Source: Monilinia fructicola (lineage: Eukaryota > Ascomycota > Leotiomycetes > Helotiales > Sclerotiniaceae). From it: a stretch of 64,000 nucleotides of DNA. Below the pieces are notes generated by a model, which saw nothing but the letters and a program-made list of their open reading frames with translations, was not told where the DNA came from and did not search any database. Positions 11,046 through 23,493 of the stretch are shown here, in pieces. The translations under genes were made by a program, and so were the position numbers. Numbering within the stretch: the stretch's first letter is position 1; the number at the start of each line of letters is the position of its first letter. The DNA is taken from contig VICG01000004.1 of assembly GCA_008692225.1 (NCBI GenBank), positions 1,426,501-1,490,500 of the forward strand, in the 5' to 3' direction.

Positions 11046-12895
11046 ATGCCGCCACCGAGAATAGAGGAGCGCGAAACAAATGAACGCGAACCCCTTCTTG
11101 CACCCCTCACCGAGAATACTGAAGTACAAGATGCACTGATCACGGGATCTAAACTCATCGCCTCGGGCCCAGATCATGATCAAAGAGAAGGGGGAAATGA
11201 AGAAGACGATGAAGACGATACACCTCTCCCTCTAGGGCAAATCCTTAGTCTCTGTTACATTCGTCTTGTTGAACCAATTGCCTTCTTCTCCATCTTTGCC
11301 TTTCTGAATCAGATGTTATGGGAGATTGGGGATATAGGGCAGGGAGAGACGGGGTTTTATTCGGGGTTGATTGTATGTATTTTGCGGTTTGCATGGTTTT
11401 CTTTTCTTTTGCGATGACGCTTATCCTTTGGGAGAAGGGTGTTCGATGTGAATTTGATGTCAGTGTTAATAGGGAAATTATAGGAATCGTTATTTTCCAT
11501 CACTGAGATGATGCTTATGGTTCATTGGAGCCGTGCTTCTGATAGGTTCGGCCGCAAACCAATCATGATTACCTCGCTCCTGGGTATCTCGCTCGCGACG
11601 GGGGTCTTTGGCTTTGGGAGGAAAATTTGGCAATTGATTGTTTTTAGATGTGTTGCAGGGCTTTTTGCTGGAACGATTGTGTGAGTTGTTCATTTCCTGC
11701 TTTTTTTGGTTATGTTATTTTGTATTGATGTTCATGGCTGATTGACATACAAGCACCGTCCGAACGATGATTTCGGAAAATAGCACGAAAAAGACTCAAG
11801 CAAGGGCTTTTAGTTATTTTTCTGTTGCGGGAAATATGGGCATACTTATTGGACCTTTGATTGGCAAGTTTCACTCGTTTTGAATTCAAAATCAAAGATA
11901 CTCATGACATTAACTCTGGCTTCAAGGTGGTGCTCTCTCCGAACCAGCCAAGCAATATCCATCAATATTCGGTGGCATTAAATTCTTCGAAGAATTTCCC
12001 TTTGCACTTCCTACTATTTGTACTGGGATATTCTCATTGAGCTCAGCGCTCGTTGCTACCATTCTTATTAAGGAGGTTAGTACTCTAATCGGTCAATCTC
12101 ATAGGAAGTCACCATCGCTAATTCAACACCAGACATTGGGAAAGAAAGTCTATCAAAAAGTAGGAGCACATGATGGGATGACAACGCGTGAACTTCTCAA
12201 TTTTCCAGGCGTGGCACGTTGTGTTTATATCTATTGCCATTTAAGCCTCATGAGTACAGTCTACACGTCAGTTCTTCCTGTATTCTGGTTTACACCTATC
12301 CACCTTGGCGGGCTTGGGTTCTCTCCCCTCCGCATCTCCCTCTTCATGGCACTTACCGGCTTCTCTCAAGCCTTTTGGATGATTGTTGTTTTCCCACCCC
12401 TCCATAAACGTATCGGGACGGTCGGGGTTCTCCGCGCTTGCGCTTTCTTCTGGCCCTTCCTATTTGCATTCTGCCCCGTCGCGAATTTCCTGTTGAGGAT
12501 GGGCTGGGAGAGAACCTTTTGGGTAGTGTATCCATTGAGTGTGGCTTTGGGAGTTGGTGTTAGTATGGCATTCAGTAAGTCTTTGAGTTTATTTTTTTCT
12601 CCCCTACAAATCTCCATCTAGCTGACGCCCTGCTTTAGCATGTGGCCAACTCGCTTTAAACGACATTGCCCCATCCTCGCAGACCCTCGGTACCCTCAAC
12701 AGCATTGCTCTAGCCGTCACAAGCGGCACCCGTGCTTTTGTCCCCGCACTCTTCACTGTTATTTTTGCCTATGGAGTTACGCATCAGATACTGTGGGGAT
12801 ATTTTGTTTGGGTGTTCGAAGTGTTGGTTGCGGTAGGGTTGGTTATTGCGGTGCCATTTTTGCCGAAAGAGGCTTATGGACGGGGGAGAAAATGA
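11046..12895 (+). CDS. MFS transporter, TetA/ZIFL (YCR023C-like) type, intact
   Basis: Twelve-helix major facilitator, probably at the plasma or vacuolar membrane; the substrate is unknown. Exons 11046-11372, 11484-11680, 11754-11863, 11927-12574, 12639-12895 give 512 residues with no break. An acidic, dileucine-containing N-terminal tail (EREPLLAPL, then EEDDEDDTPLPL) precedes helix 1. ETGFYSGLI and the motif-A loop ASDRFGRKP are the family signatures, followed by RTMISENSTKKTQARAFSYF and LIGPLIGGALSEP. The C-terminus ends PFLPKEAYGRGRK. The third intron (11864-11926) starts G|GCAAGT, a GC-AG intron with an otherwise perfect donor; the join LIG-GALSEP is what the family expects. Unlike the genes to the left it needs no frame correction. 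Confidence 0.88.
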
Positions 12896-15236
12896 TGAAA
12901 GACAATGTGAGAAGAAAGTTAGAGTTGATATAATGGATAGAAAGGATAAATTACTTGGAGGGAAATTTCTAGAATTGGACTATCACAAGATTTCTTGGGC
13001 GTGGGGCACCGTAGCGACTTGATGAACAAAAGAAATGAAATTTCCATCTCCCATATTTTCTCTCCACCCAGCTTCTCTATGAACAAACCAACTTGAGCAG
13101 AGGGATTGGGCAGCCATGAACGAAAAAATTTCCCCTGCAACTTCCAACTTGTCATTCACCTCCACCTCCACCTCCACCCAATCACAACCCCAAACTCAAA
13201 ACGTGGACAAGCCAAAAAAAAACCTCAACCCAAAGCTCGAAAGCAGACGGCATAGAACAGATAGATTTCAGGCACGGCATGATTTTCAACAGTGAAGAGA
13301 AATCTAGACCTTGGCTCCCCCTTTCCTTCCTTGATTTTGCGAATTTTACTTTTTAAATACTTTGGATATAGAGATTTGGAGGGGTTGGATGAGGGGGCGT
13401 GGGGGAAGCGTCGGCGCATTGTGGTTATTCACTTCTTGGGATGGGATTTTGGGGGATGGATGATTCCATTGGGGGTTTTCTTGATTGGGGGCCTGATTGT
13501 TGAGGTATTGATGGGTGAGGAAGGGAGATAGGACGGGGGGGGAGGTGTTTTTGTGGAGGTTTGAGAAGAGTGGGGAGAGGGCCTAGCCTAGTAGGGGGGA
13601 GAGGGATTGGAGATGATGTGGGTGAAATTGGATGAAATGGATGGTGAATTGTTGATTTGTGATATTCTACTATCAATGGGGAAAGACAAAATGTTTGCAG
13701 ATCAGACCTGTCAATTGAAATGTGTTTGGTTCAAACTTCAAACCCAATCTCTCGGGTGCATACACTCATGCTTGCATTGAGTGGAATTCTTGTTCGCTGT
13801 TGTGCTTGGGGATTCCTGTTGAAGTTACAGTGTGCGTTAAAATAACCAAGAACGATATCGAACCAAAATAATGATTGAATTTTCGAAAATAAATAGCAAA
13901 ACCCCAGCCCCTCTAATTCCCTGATTCCCTGATTCCCTGATTGTCTCGCGAAACATGAAACTTCCTCCCGAGGGAGCTGAAAGGTCAATTAAGCGAGAAG
14001 ACGAATCTGCTCACCACTTCTATTCACCTTTCAAGTATGGACCCAGCCTCTTTCATTCATATCTGTGCATTTTTGTCTGCGCATTCATTCGCATTTGCTT
14101 TCACTTGAATTCTGATCTTAAGGGAGGTATATTGGAAGCTAACGCAAGGTCAAGATCAGAGAAATTGTGTTATTGCATTATCAGGTAATGAAAAAGGGTG
14201 AATGGATAGAACTAGAAAGGCCATAAGTGATCTCTTTTGTGTGCATTACTTTTATTCTTGTTCATACCGATGAGGCTGGATTGTTTGTTACTCTTAGACC
14301 AAGAGAAAAAAGTGAATGTTGGCTTGCTCGCAATGATGAATGCACCGAAGCGATTGCTCTGATTACAGTTTATAGTTGATGATTAATAGTTGATGGAACT
14401 TATTGATATACTGCTTGTATTTGGCTTGAATAGAATCGCTTTTCTAAAGTGATTTGTTTGCTATTTTCTGTTTGTCCACATGCTGATTGCGACGTTTGAG
14501 ATAGGTGGGAAAGGTAAGGGGACCTAAGGGAAAGGGGCAAAATCATCATCGGGCAAGCAAAGAGCGAGCCAATAAGAACTCTAGAATAAACTCTGATGGC
14601 TGGTTTGAGTGAATTTTTGGCAACAATGGTTTGCTCTATCAAGCTAATTGGTATACTCAGGATAAATTGGAAAAGATGATATGTGTTTTTGGTTCAAAAT
14701 GATAAAGAGATTGCCTGGCTGTAGATGTAAAGAGATAAATAGAACTTCCAACCCACCAGGATGGAGAGAGGCTTTGTTTAAGCTCATTTATAAAACTTAT
14801 ATATGTTTAACTACACTTAGGTATTTTTGGACACCATACATGTAAAGAGCTCATGGAGCTTTCCAACCTTTTAAAAGGTCATTCTCCTGCGCCTTAATCA
14901 TAAGCAGGGAAATACTATTCACATAAAATGCTTGGGTATATACAATCAAACAGAATAAATCCCTTAATAGCAAGACCTTGATAGTCTTGAAATTATGAAA
15001 CACCAGAACTAGTGGGTCTCGGCTAGGGTTTCCAATCAAGGGTGCCAAAGATCAGTGATCAATTGTTCGGTGTATCAGTTGCCGGCGCAAGTAGGTGAAT
15101 TTGTTGAATGATGGCCTGCTTTTGGAGACAGAAACTTATTTAAGCTCCGACATTCTGTTTTCTGAATAGTTTCTTTCTTTAGGATTCAGACACATTTGCA
15201 TACACCACACTACACCAAACTACAACTTTGACAACC
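12896..15236. other. Intergenic region
   Basis: About 2.3 kb with no supported gene. It holds strand-biased purine/pyrimidine tracts (13,370-13,640 is G-rich on the + strand) that create spurious proline- or glycine-rich ORFs, and a triple TTCCCTGA repeat at about 13,917-13,940. The segment just before 15237 carries several CACTAC/CACCAAAC motifs and is the likely leader of the 2EXR gene. Confidence 0.55.
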
Positions 15237-17015
15237 ATGTCTTCAGAAAACACAGTAAGAGACCAGCTTGCAAAGTATAGTCCTCTTGGTACTATGCTAA
15301 TATGTATTCATAGATATCCAATGGGCTTGCACAGTTGCATCTTGGCGAAATCCTTGACACTTCTTCAATGAACAGAAACGCTACGACATCTACAACCGTT
15401 TCCCCAGACGAACAGGTAAGAACAATCTAACCAATCACTTGTCAGATTCTTTCTAACATATTTTTCGCAGTGGAGCACCACAATTCCTGCTGCTCCAGTT
15501 GCAGATACTGTCGTTCAGTCGACAATGGAAAGCTATTCACCTTTGGAGCAATCTACCTCCACACTCAAGAATCTCACAGAACAAGAAGTAGTGTCCGAAG
15601 ATACTCTTGGTTCTCCCAATCCAACTGTCGACCTACCGCCCGTCATCGGTACCAAGATGCACTTGTCCTTTGTCAAAATGGCAATTCCTGCCTGTAAAGA
15701 TTTACTCGCACCTTTGACAAAGTTCAACTCCGAAGTCGCTTTCTTAGGTGCTATCGGAGGAAGATACCTTCATTGGGTCTTCAATTATGTTTCGGTTTCG
15801 GAACCAGCATTTGCGGAGCCCGAAGAGCATACACCAGAGAATGATTCTGAGGGGGAGGGGGAGATGACTGAAGAGGAAACTCTGAGCTTCCTCGAGTACA
15901 ATCTTAAATGTCATGAGTACAACTCCGCAAACACGGCACAGGAAGAACTCGAGGATATGCTAAAAGAGGCGATGGATTATGATATGTTTTCTAAAGATGT
16001 ATTTCAAAAGTTCACAGAGTTGGCTACGGAGCTTCAAGACATGATCTGGGACTGCGCAACAGAAGAAGAACGTACCATCGAGGTCCATCTCTGGAAACGC
16101 TGCGCGGAATGGATGATCGTTTATGCATCTTCGGATGTCAAGAACCCTGCCATCCTAAGTGTTTGCAAGGCTGCAAGAGTGCGAGGACTACGAAAGTATC
16201 AGGTCTTGACCGTCGATAACTCTTGGCGGAGGGATAAGACGATGTACGATGACAACCAAGAAAGACTAGGACTTCCCCTCGACTTCGTTGGTCCCGAAGC
16301 TGCCGCAACCAACTTCAAATGCTATATCAACTATGATAGAGATACCATCTTTATCAACACGGAGCACAGCCTCGCCAACGAGGACGCCTTTCCTAGTGGT
16401 ACCGAAACTTGGCGAGAAGACTTCGGATATCAATTCTTAAAGGACTTGTACTTCTCATCGGCTGGAGAACAGTTGAAAACCCTGGCTATTGATTACCATG
16501 TCGCTGAGAAATGGCTCAATAGTGGAAGAAACAATTGGCAGTATTGCCAAGTGTTTGCATGCATGTCCAAGTTACGCAACCTTGCAGTTGTCTGGACAGA
16601 TCACGAAAGACTCGAGGACTTGATCGAAAAGGAATGCTGCACTACCAAGCTCATTACATTTGAGGATGCGGCAAAACCATTGTCCCACGAGGACCGCTAT
16701 GGCGCAAAGTTTCCTTGTCAAGGAGTCCATCGACGTGTCAAGAATCTCAAAGAAATCAGCAGTTCCGCCGGAGAGATTGGAGACAACTCTCTCTTCGAGA
16801 ACTTTGCTTCCGGCAAGACCTCAGCCACTTGGAAGGAGAACATTATGTCTGCTATTCGAGATAACCGCCCCCGCAATCCGGTTGGCTCCGACCCCTTCCA
16901 TTTCATTAACGGCAAATCAAGGTACAGGGACCTGAATGATCTCGATATATCCCAAGTCTGTGTTGAGCGCGAGGAGAGTGGAGCCGATATGCACGGAGCT
17001 TCCTGCAATCACTAG
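15237..17015 (+). CDS. 2EXR-domain protein, intact
   Basis: Member of the large fungal 2EXR family, whose function is unknown. Exons 15237-15254, 15314-15415, 15471-17015 give 554 residues. The Ser/Thr-rich N-terminal third leads into the 2EXR core: FTELATELQDMIWDCA, then HLWKRCAEWMIVY, AILSVCKAARVRGLRKY and FKCYINYDRDTIFIN. An acidic patch (ENDSEGEGEMTEEE) precedes the core. It ends in a polar tail (GASCNH). The alternative downstream Met at 15525 would lose two exons that splice cleanly and in phase, so I prefer 15237. There are no frameshifts in 1.6 kb of coding sequence. Confidence 0.8.
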
Positions 17016-18251
17016 ACTGCGTCAATATTGATGTCTTTCTTTCGTTTCAAAGAATGGAGTTGGTAACGCAAGAAAACCCTGGGTCTCTCTTGCTGGATGG
17101 ACCGGAAATCCTCTTTGAAGATCAAGTTGTTTTAGTTGATAAGTCGCCCTGGAAAGGGCTGGATAAGGTGTCAGCCATTGGGGATATTTCTGATTCGGCC
17201 ACCGCTAGATCGATCTTTATCGATCTTTGATTGACCGCATGCATATATGCACGAAAGTGTATTTCTTTCGAAGAATAATTTGCGGAGTATTAATGGTAGA
17301 AAGAGATATGGAGAAGTACTTGATAGCTATTAGAGAAATGCCACTATGATCATGTATAATTGGTGCTGCTTGTGTGGATATGAAAATGTGAAAAAGAGTT
17401 GTAATTTGGAACGTTCCATTCCATCGTTGAAGTACAAAAAGACCAAATTTCGGCTTTACCATGCACGGACCATATTAGACTCTATCCCAACTGCTATTGT
17501 CCTGAAAATCCTATTGTACTGGACTACCGACAGGAAGCGAGAAATCGTAAGGTAGGATCAAGTGATCTGAATTATGATATTATTCACAAATCTACTTCCA
17601 TCCTATTCTCTTCCGCTTCTCTTGGTCTGTTTGGTACGAGTGTGCACATGAGTGTGGCATAACATGACCTGTCGGTAAGATGATTTTGAAACCCCTTTTC
17701 TCTTCACAAGCAGGGTGACAATGTGAGCATTGGGATTTGAGATCATGTTCCGAGGCGCATGTTTGAGAGACCAGCCAAGGTCATGTCTTTCCGTCTCTTA
17801 TACTAAAATCTAGAGATCTATCAAGATCATTGAGAATGTTGAGGGATGCAAACTCAGTCGGGTCAAAATCACATGATCTGCATCATAACAAGCCGAGGCT
17901 ACACAATACGTACCGAATGCCGTCCGCATCATGCACGCCTCTTCTCCTCAAAATTATAGACTAGTCCGAAAAAGTACAAAACAGGGATTATGTTTGGTAA
18001 AGGCAAACCTGTAGAAACGTGCGAATACACTTTTACAGAGAACACTTATACAGAGAAAATTCGAACTAATCCCTCGCAAAGAACCTCTCTCTATCGACAA
18101 GAGGCACCCTGTAACGGCAACAAGTAGAGGAAGGAGGATCGGGAACCTTCAGCATTCAACATCTTCGAATATATAAGATTGATCAGTGTTGGGCGCTGGG
18201 ACCATATTTTGCTAATTCATTCTCTTCGTCGCGGGAGTATAGCTTCTAAGT
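17016..18251. other. Intergenic region
   Basis: 1.2 kb without a supported gene: the 3' flank of the 2EXR gene and the 5' flank of the beta-propeller gene. No repeats of note. Confidence 0.5.
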
Positions 18252-19664
18252 ATGGCAAGCTCCCACACGTACAGAGTGGCCGGCTTTGTTGCCCTCATTG
18301 CAATTCTCTATCAATTTCTTTTTAAACGTATCATATTCGATGTTGCCGGCTTTGGACGCCCCATCTCACCAATTGAAACACACAATGCAACTTGTGAAAG
18401 AATCGACAATCTCGGCATTGAAGCCTGCGAAGATATGTGGTTCCATCATGCCAGTGGATACTTATATATGGCCTGCTCTGATGTACAGAGTCGTTTACAG
18501 TGGCTTCCCGCGTTTGTCCTTCCCTAGAATTTACCTCCCAATCAAGAGCCTTTCTTCCTCCCTTCGGCGTGGTTCGCTTGACTAATTTACCGTAACTATC
18601 ACAGTGCCGACCGTCTGAATGCTTCCGGACGGGGCCTGACAGATAGAATTGCTATTCTAGATACCCGGGGAAGTGGCTCTTTAGAATCTCGTCTTAAGTG
18701 GATGACAACGGATAATTTCTCTGGGAATAATGGAGATGGTACATTTAATCTCCATGGTTTCGACATTCGCCTAGATCCAAAGTCTGATACCCTAAGTCTT
18801 CTGCTTATTAACCATCGACCACCAATAAATCCTGTCACCGGCGTCTCTCTTGATGCTGTCGGCTTAGGTGCAAATTCTACCATCGAGCTGTTTCAAAGCC
18901 ATGTTGGAAGCGATTCCATGAGACATGTGAGAACATATACAGATCCAGCAATTCAAACTCCAAACCAAGTAGCTTGGGTAAATGACAACGCCTTTGTGTT
19001 CACAAATGACCATAGTGCGAAGGTCGGTTTTGTGAGTCTCGGCAAACCTCTTATAGTTTTTCAACACGAAATTAATGAAGATCACAGCGTCGGCATTTGG
19101 ATATACTCCTTGGGGGAGGCAGTGTTGGCTACTGCGATTCACATAAGAATCTATGCAACATCGCTCACTCAAATGGATTCACTGGTCCAAATGGGTTGGT
19201 TTACAGGGCGCGATGGACTCATATATGTCCCAAATACTCTCTTACACGAAATTCATGTTTTCTCACTTACCGAAGAAAACACTCTCTTAAAATTAGATAC
19301 GCTGCAAGCGCCATACCCAATTGACAACATGAGTGTAGATGAGAATGGCGATATTGTAGCTGCATCATTCCCGCAAGCCTACAAATGGGCACAAAGCTTA
19401 GATGACCAATCGATAAAAGTCCCCGCAGCTGTAGTACGAATTAGAAGAAAGGGAAATGATTTTGATCGATTGAATAGAGGGCAGGCAAAAGAGAAGAAAG
19501 GCCTTGGCAAGAGTGAGAAGGGCTATTTCGTTGAAACTGTGGTAGAAGATGATGGAGGGATTCTATCGGCAGTCACCACTGTTGTTCATGACGCAAGGAA
19601 AGGGAAATTCTACCTTGGGGGTATCACGGCACCATTTATTATGACTTGCGAAATGAAGAAATAA
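18252..19664 (+). CDS. Paraoxonase/arylesterase-like beta-propeller protein with N-terminal membrane anchor
   Basis: Predicted calcium-dependent hydrolase of the SMP-30/paraoxonase superfamily; the natural substrate is unknown. Exons 18252-18511, 18605-19031, 19088-19664. Residues about 9-25 (VAGFVALIAILYQFLFK) form one hydrophobic anchor. Then come FNLHGFDIRLDP, TPNQVAWVNDNAFVFTND, LGGGSVGYCDSHK, SNGFTGPNGLV, GRDGLIYVPNT and YPIDNMSVDENGDIVAASFP, which are the propeller blades with metal-site Asn/Asp residues. A single extra T in the TTT at 19200-19202 breaks the frame between NGLV and GRDGLIY. Without correction exon 3 would be read in the wrong frame upstream. It ends TCEMKK. Confidence 0.75.
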
Positions 19665-21719
19665 AGTTATCTTCGTCGTTTTCATATTCCGAGTGAGGCA
19701 GAGCAAAGTTCAATCTAGCTTCAATAAAAATCTCAGAATCTATACCAGTGCCTCTCTCTATACCCAAATTCTTTAAAAACAATTCTCCATCTCCCTCCTT
19801 CTGCTGGGGCTTCCATCACATAATCAATATCCACTTCATTTCGATATTCAATTTCAGTATCCATAATCTAGCGTACAAGCCTCTCAATTTGCTTCTCGAT
19901 AGCCCTTCTCATTTCCATTCCAACAGCATCGGTCTTTACAGCAGTCGTGCATTCCCTATACAGTTTATATATATCTCAGACCTTGTCCTGCCCTCCCTTT
20001 CCAACTCCCGATAATGATTCAGGGTGGAAAACCAATATTTAATCCCAGTCGGAAAGTTGTAGAATCTGAAATGCACGCCGTTTCTTTCGTCGGCATCATG
20101 CAGAAGCTTCACGCTCGAATGAATCATTAGAGATGTCTTTACTAGTGAAAGATATCTTTTATTTAGCTGCAGCAGCACCTCAGACCTTTTTGCAAGCAGC
20201 GCAAGTGTAAGAATACGGTGAACTTACGGTACAAATCTCACAGCCATTGGAGGCATGACTGGGTATGAAGGCCAAAGATGTATGTGCAGATAATCATGCT
20301 TCTGATAGGCTTCCTGTGAAAGTAGTTCTAAGAGAAGATCAACATATAATATAAATATAAGTGGAAGGGGGACAAGCAGACTTGGGATCGTGCCGTGATA
20401 CTATGAAAACAAATCTCGATTTTCGAGGGGATTTTGCAGGCCCAGATATCTTCTGCGCTCTCTTCTTATTTTCCCCTAAAAGCCACTGAGTATCTTTTCT
20501 ATCTGTATTTGTTCTGTAGTTAAAATCCGGCCCAGGAATGATACTATTTCGCCGCGTGTGATTAGAGGAACAAATTGGGAATTTAAAGAAACGAACGCAG
20601 CAGAACTCGATTGGGCGAGTATTATTAGAAAAGTTACGTCATTTGCGAGTTATAGGAAGGACCCAAGGCAAAAGCCTTCTGATAATAACTCCCTCTAAGA
20701 ACCAAATTCTCTGATGGCATACCTGATACGCTTAAATCTACCCCTTCACTCGCGCTAGACAAGCAGCCAATGGCAGATTCACGTATGCTCATGAGCAAGA
20801 TCTACCGCTTTGCCTCAAGATCTATCAATACCATCCTCGCGTTAGAACAGACGATGAGCTGTCAGATTTGAGTGCTAGTCGCACCAAGTGAAGTTTTGTT
20901 AGGAGGGTATACCCAACTCACTGTTTAAGATGAACAAGCGAGCCCACGGGCAATGATTGTGGGAATTGATCTACAAATTTCATTGTCTATAACGAAATAA
21001 TGTTACCTTAGCATCACTTTGTAACTGTTAACTTTGCCCCTAAAATTCAATTGGGGAGGAAAGAAAGAAAGAAAGAGCGACACACTCTTCTCGCTCAAAT
21101 TCTATCCAACAAGTCAGATGGTGGTTTAAGTGGGGATGTCGAGTAATAGGGTTAGATGTTTATTGATCTACCATGTACTAATGATTTACTAATGGTCTAG
21201 TAACTATGCCTTTGAGAGTCATTCGGTTTACATTTCCTCCTGGACTCTTTATAGTCATTGACACAATTCATGAAATGAAGAGCTACTTGGAAACTAAATC
21301 TATGTCAACTGAAATATACTGATTCATTGAAATGATTGTACCACCTATCATTTCCTTTTCCTCCTCGACCTCAAGTCCATTGTGGAATGGAGATTCCAGC
21401 TAAATTTCAACTCGAATCATACACACATAATCGCACACATATCTTGACACTGCACGCTTGGATTGAGAGCGTACTAGATTCAATGGCTTTCGAGGTTCTT
21501 ACTCGGCACTTACTGCATATGCGGAAAGTCTGAAGGAACTAGTCCCAATTTATGCCATTTTGTTCTCTGAGACGAACTATCTCACTTCGTCTTTTCTTTC
21601 AGGTTGAATCTTCTATCACAAAATTATTGTATTTTCTTATTTATAATTCTCTTCTTTCCTTGTTCAAGTTTCTTCTCCATCCATTCATTCGAGACCGAAA
21701 TTTCATCGACGAATTCACA
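19665..21719. other. Intergenic region
   Basis: About 2 kb without a supported gene. Short ORFs here (19748, 19936, 21336) have no family resemblance. A GAAA/GAAAG run lies at about 21,060-21,076. The last 100 bp, pyrimidine-rich, could be the leader of the next candidate. Confidence 0.5.
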
Positions 21720-21897
21720 ATGGATAATCAAGGCACCCGTTCCCGCAGTTTTGCCTCCATCGACGACAACGAAATGGATTTGGATCCTCTCCCGGCCGCA
21801 CCAGCTGGATCCCCTAACAGTTATCATTGCACTACTTATCTCGCTTGTACCAGCATTGGTAGTCTTATGGATGTCTGTGGTCAGGAAACGACTTTAG
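21720..21897 (+). CDS. Possible small C-tail-anchored membrane protein, one frameshift
   Basis: Unrecognised. MDNQGTRSRSFASIDDNEMD starts an acidic, polar N-terminal half. If one G of the GG at about 21808-21809 is extra, the frame continues as DPLTVIIALLISLVPALVV and then LWMSVVRKRL before a stop. That gives about 58 residues: one strong transmembrane helix with a basic C-terminal end. Without the correction the MDNQG frame continues as a hydrophilic, Cys-containing protein to 22007. Basic coding-like sequence (21901-22377) follows and may be more of the same gene. Confidence 0.35.
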
Positions 21898-22478
21898 CTG
21901 TTGACCACAGTTACGTGCAAACAGGCTTCGAAAAGAAGCTCATCAGACGGTTCAAGGCTAAAGACGGAAAGAAGAGATCCCTTTGTAAAAAAGGCTGCAA
22001 TCTATAAATCCCGCAGTGGTAGGGAGAATCAGCGTCAGAAAAGTATGTATTATCCCTCTTTAGTTTTCATACCCCTCTGCTATTGCAATTTGCTCGTCTT
22101 TACTGCCACAAAGTCCTTCCTAATATTTTACATGAAAGCAGGACCCAGTCGACGAGGTGCAATGCTACGGTACTCCAATCGCGTAGATAGCCGCATTGTA
22201 AAGGGTCGTTCGAAGCGCTCACGGATGGGAAGACTACTCGACAAGCCATCCAAGTCAACCTTCCAATACCTGCAGAATATATCAGACCAATCTTTTGGAC
22301 TTAGGGAAAGATGTTTGTCACAATTCAATACACCTATACAGAGGAAAGATAATGGTATGTCTGCGAAACCTTTGTAAAGCCCTTACAAAACATATTTGTG
22401 CTTCACAACTATATGGCTTATCAAGTATTGTCGCTAATATTTATATACTAAAAAGTTTCTTCACTCGGAGCAAGAAAT

Positions 22479-22810
22479 ATGGAGCTTCTCAATGGGAAAA
22501 CCACAAGTGTTGAAAGCCACGATTGTGAAGATGATGCCAATCATGATACAAATATGGAAGGTTTTCACTGGGAAGGAGTTCAACGTCCTTCTGTCGCTGT
22601 TGGTGTCGATGGCTACAATTCGAATGCCGAAATCCAAGGAGATGGGAATGGAATCCTCGTACCAGAAGACCTTGCTGCTTCCTTTGCGACTCTCGGCATT
22701 CGTGGCTGAAATTCGAACGTCCATACTCAGACAGATGGAAATGGAAACTTCGCACCGTAAGAGGAAGAACTTGCTGATTTGCTTTGCGACTTTTGGTAAC
22801 AACGGCTGCA
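22479..22810 (+). pseudogene. Degenerate tandemly duplicated coding unit (about 95 bp x2)
   Basis: Two adjacent, diverged copies: about 22611-22706 (encoding YNSNAEIQGDGNGILVPEDL then AASFATLGIRG) and 22707-22805 (NSNVHTQTDGNGNFAP then EELADLLCDFG). They share the aligned NSN, DGNG and the LA/ASFATLG-type end. In the second copy the Tyr codon TAC of copy one has become TGA, so the long frame stops exactly at the unit border. An upstream acidic part (SHDCEDDANHDTNMEGFHWE) may be a third, more diverged copy. No family recognised. Confidence 0.35.
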
Positions 22811-22815
22811 GTTAG

Positions 22816-23493
22816 AATAGTGCTTAGTTGACTTTTGATGATATGTTGATGTCGTGTTTGAAGTGGATTTATCGGAGGATACCCAGCTCTTATAGTTTTA
22901 GATATGGATATATTTGGAATAGTTTCTTTGGTCTAGCAGTAATATAAATTGAACATTCATATAGCTTTCTGTCAATTATGTGAAGAGATGTGACCATAGC
23001 AGGGTGATCTTGTGTAACCTCGGCCCCTTTTAATGGAGTGGCCGCTTGTTTGATGTACTATACAGTAATAACAAAAGAGGATGTGAATGGAATTCATAAG
23101 AAATCGGGTCGACCTTTGATATGTAAAAACTACGAAGCCTTGATCAGAATCTGATATTGAAACCCATAAATCACTTTATACACTTTCAAACTTGGGTGAA
23201 AAGTTCAGTGCCTTCTATTGAATTTAATTTAAGGACTATAACTGCTCGATAGGAACATTTTGGCTTCTAGCCACATTGACGATGAATATCCTTATATAAT
23301 TAGGTCATTGTAGAGTTTAATGCAGATACTTGCCCACTTTCACTCCCGGGTGAAGGATATGCGACTACTTCCTGTCAGTCAATTAAATTCAGATCTGCTG
23401 TTAACAGATGTCCTACAGACTGGTTGGAAGACTTGCCTCTGATGACTTTCGCTTCGGCTCTCTGGATTGTTTACGAGTCCAGGGTATGACAGA
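22816..23493. other. Intergenic region
   Basis: About 680 bp, AT-rich, without a supported gene; the 3' flank of the DUF7580 gene. Confidence 0.5.

Noticed and set aside
22900..23490. ATG-starting short ORFs 3' of the DUF7580 gene
   Set aside because: They are short and AT-rich, with random composition and no conserved motif.
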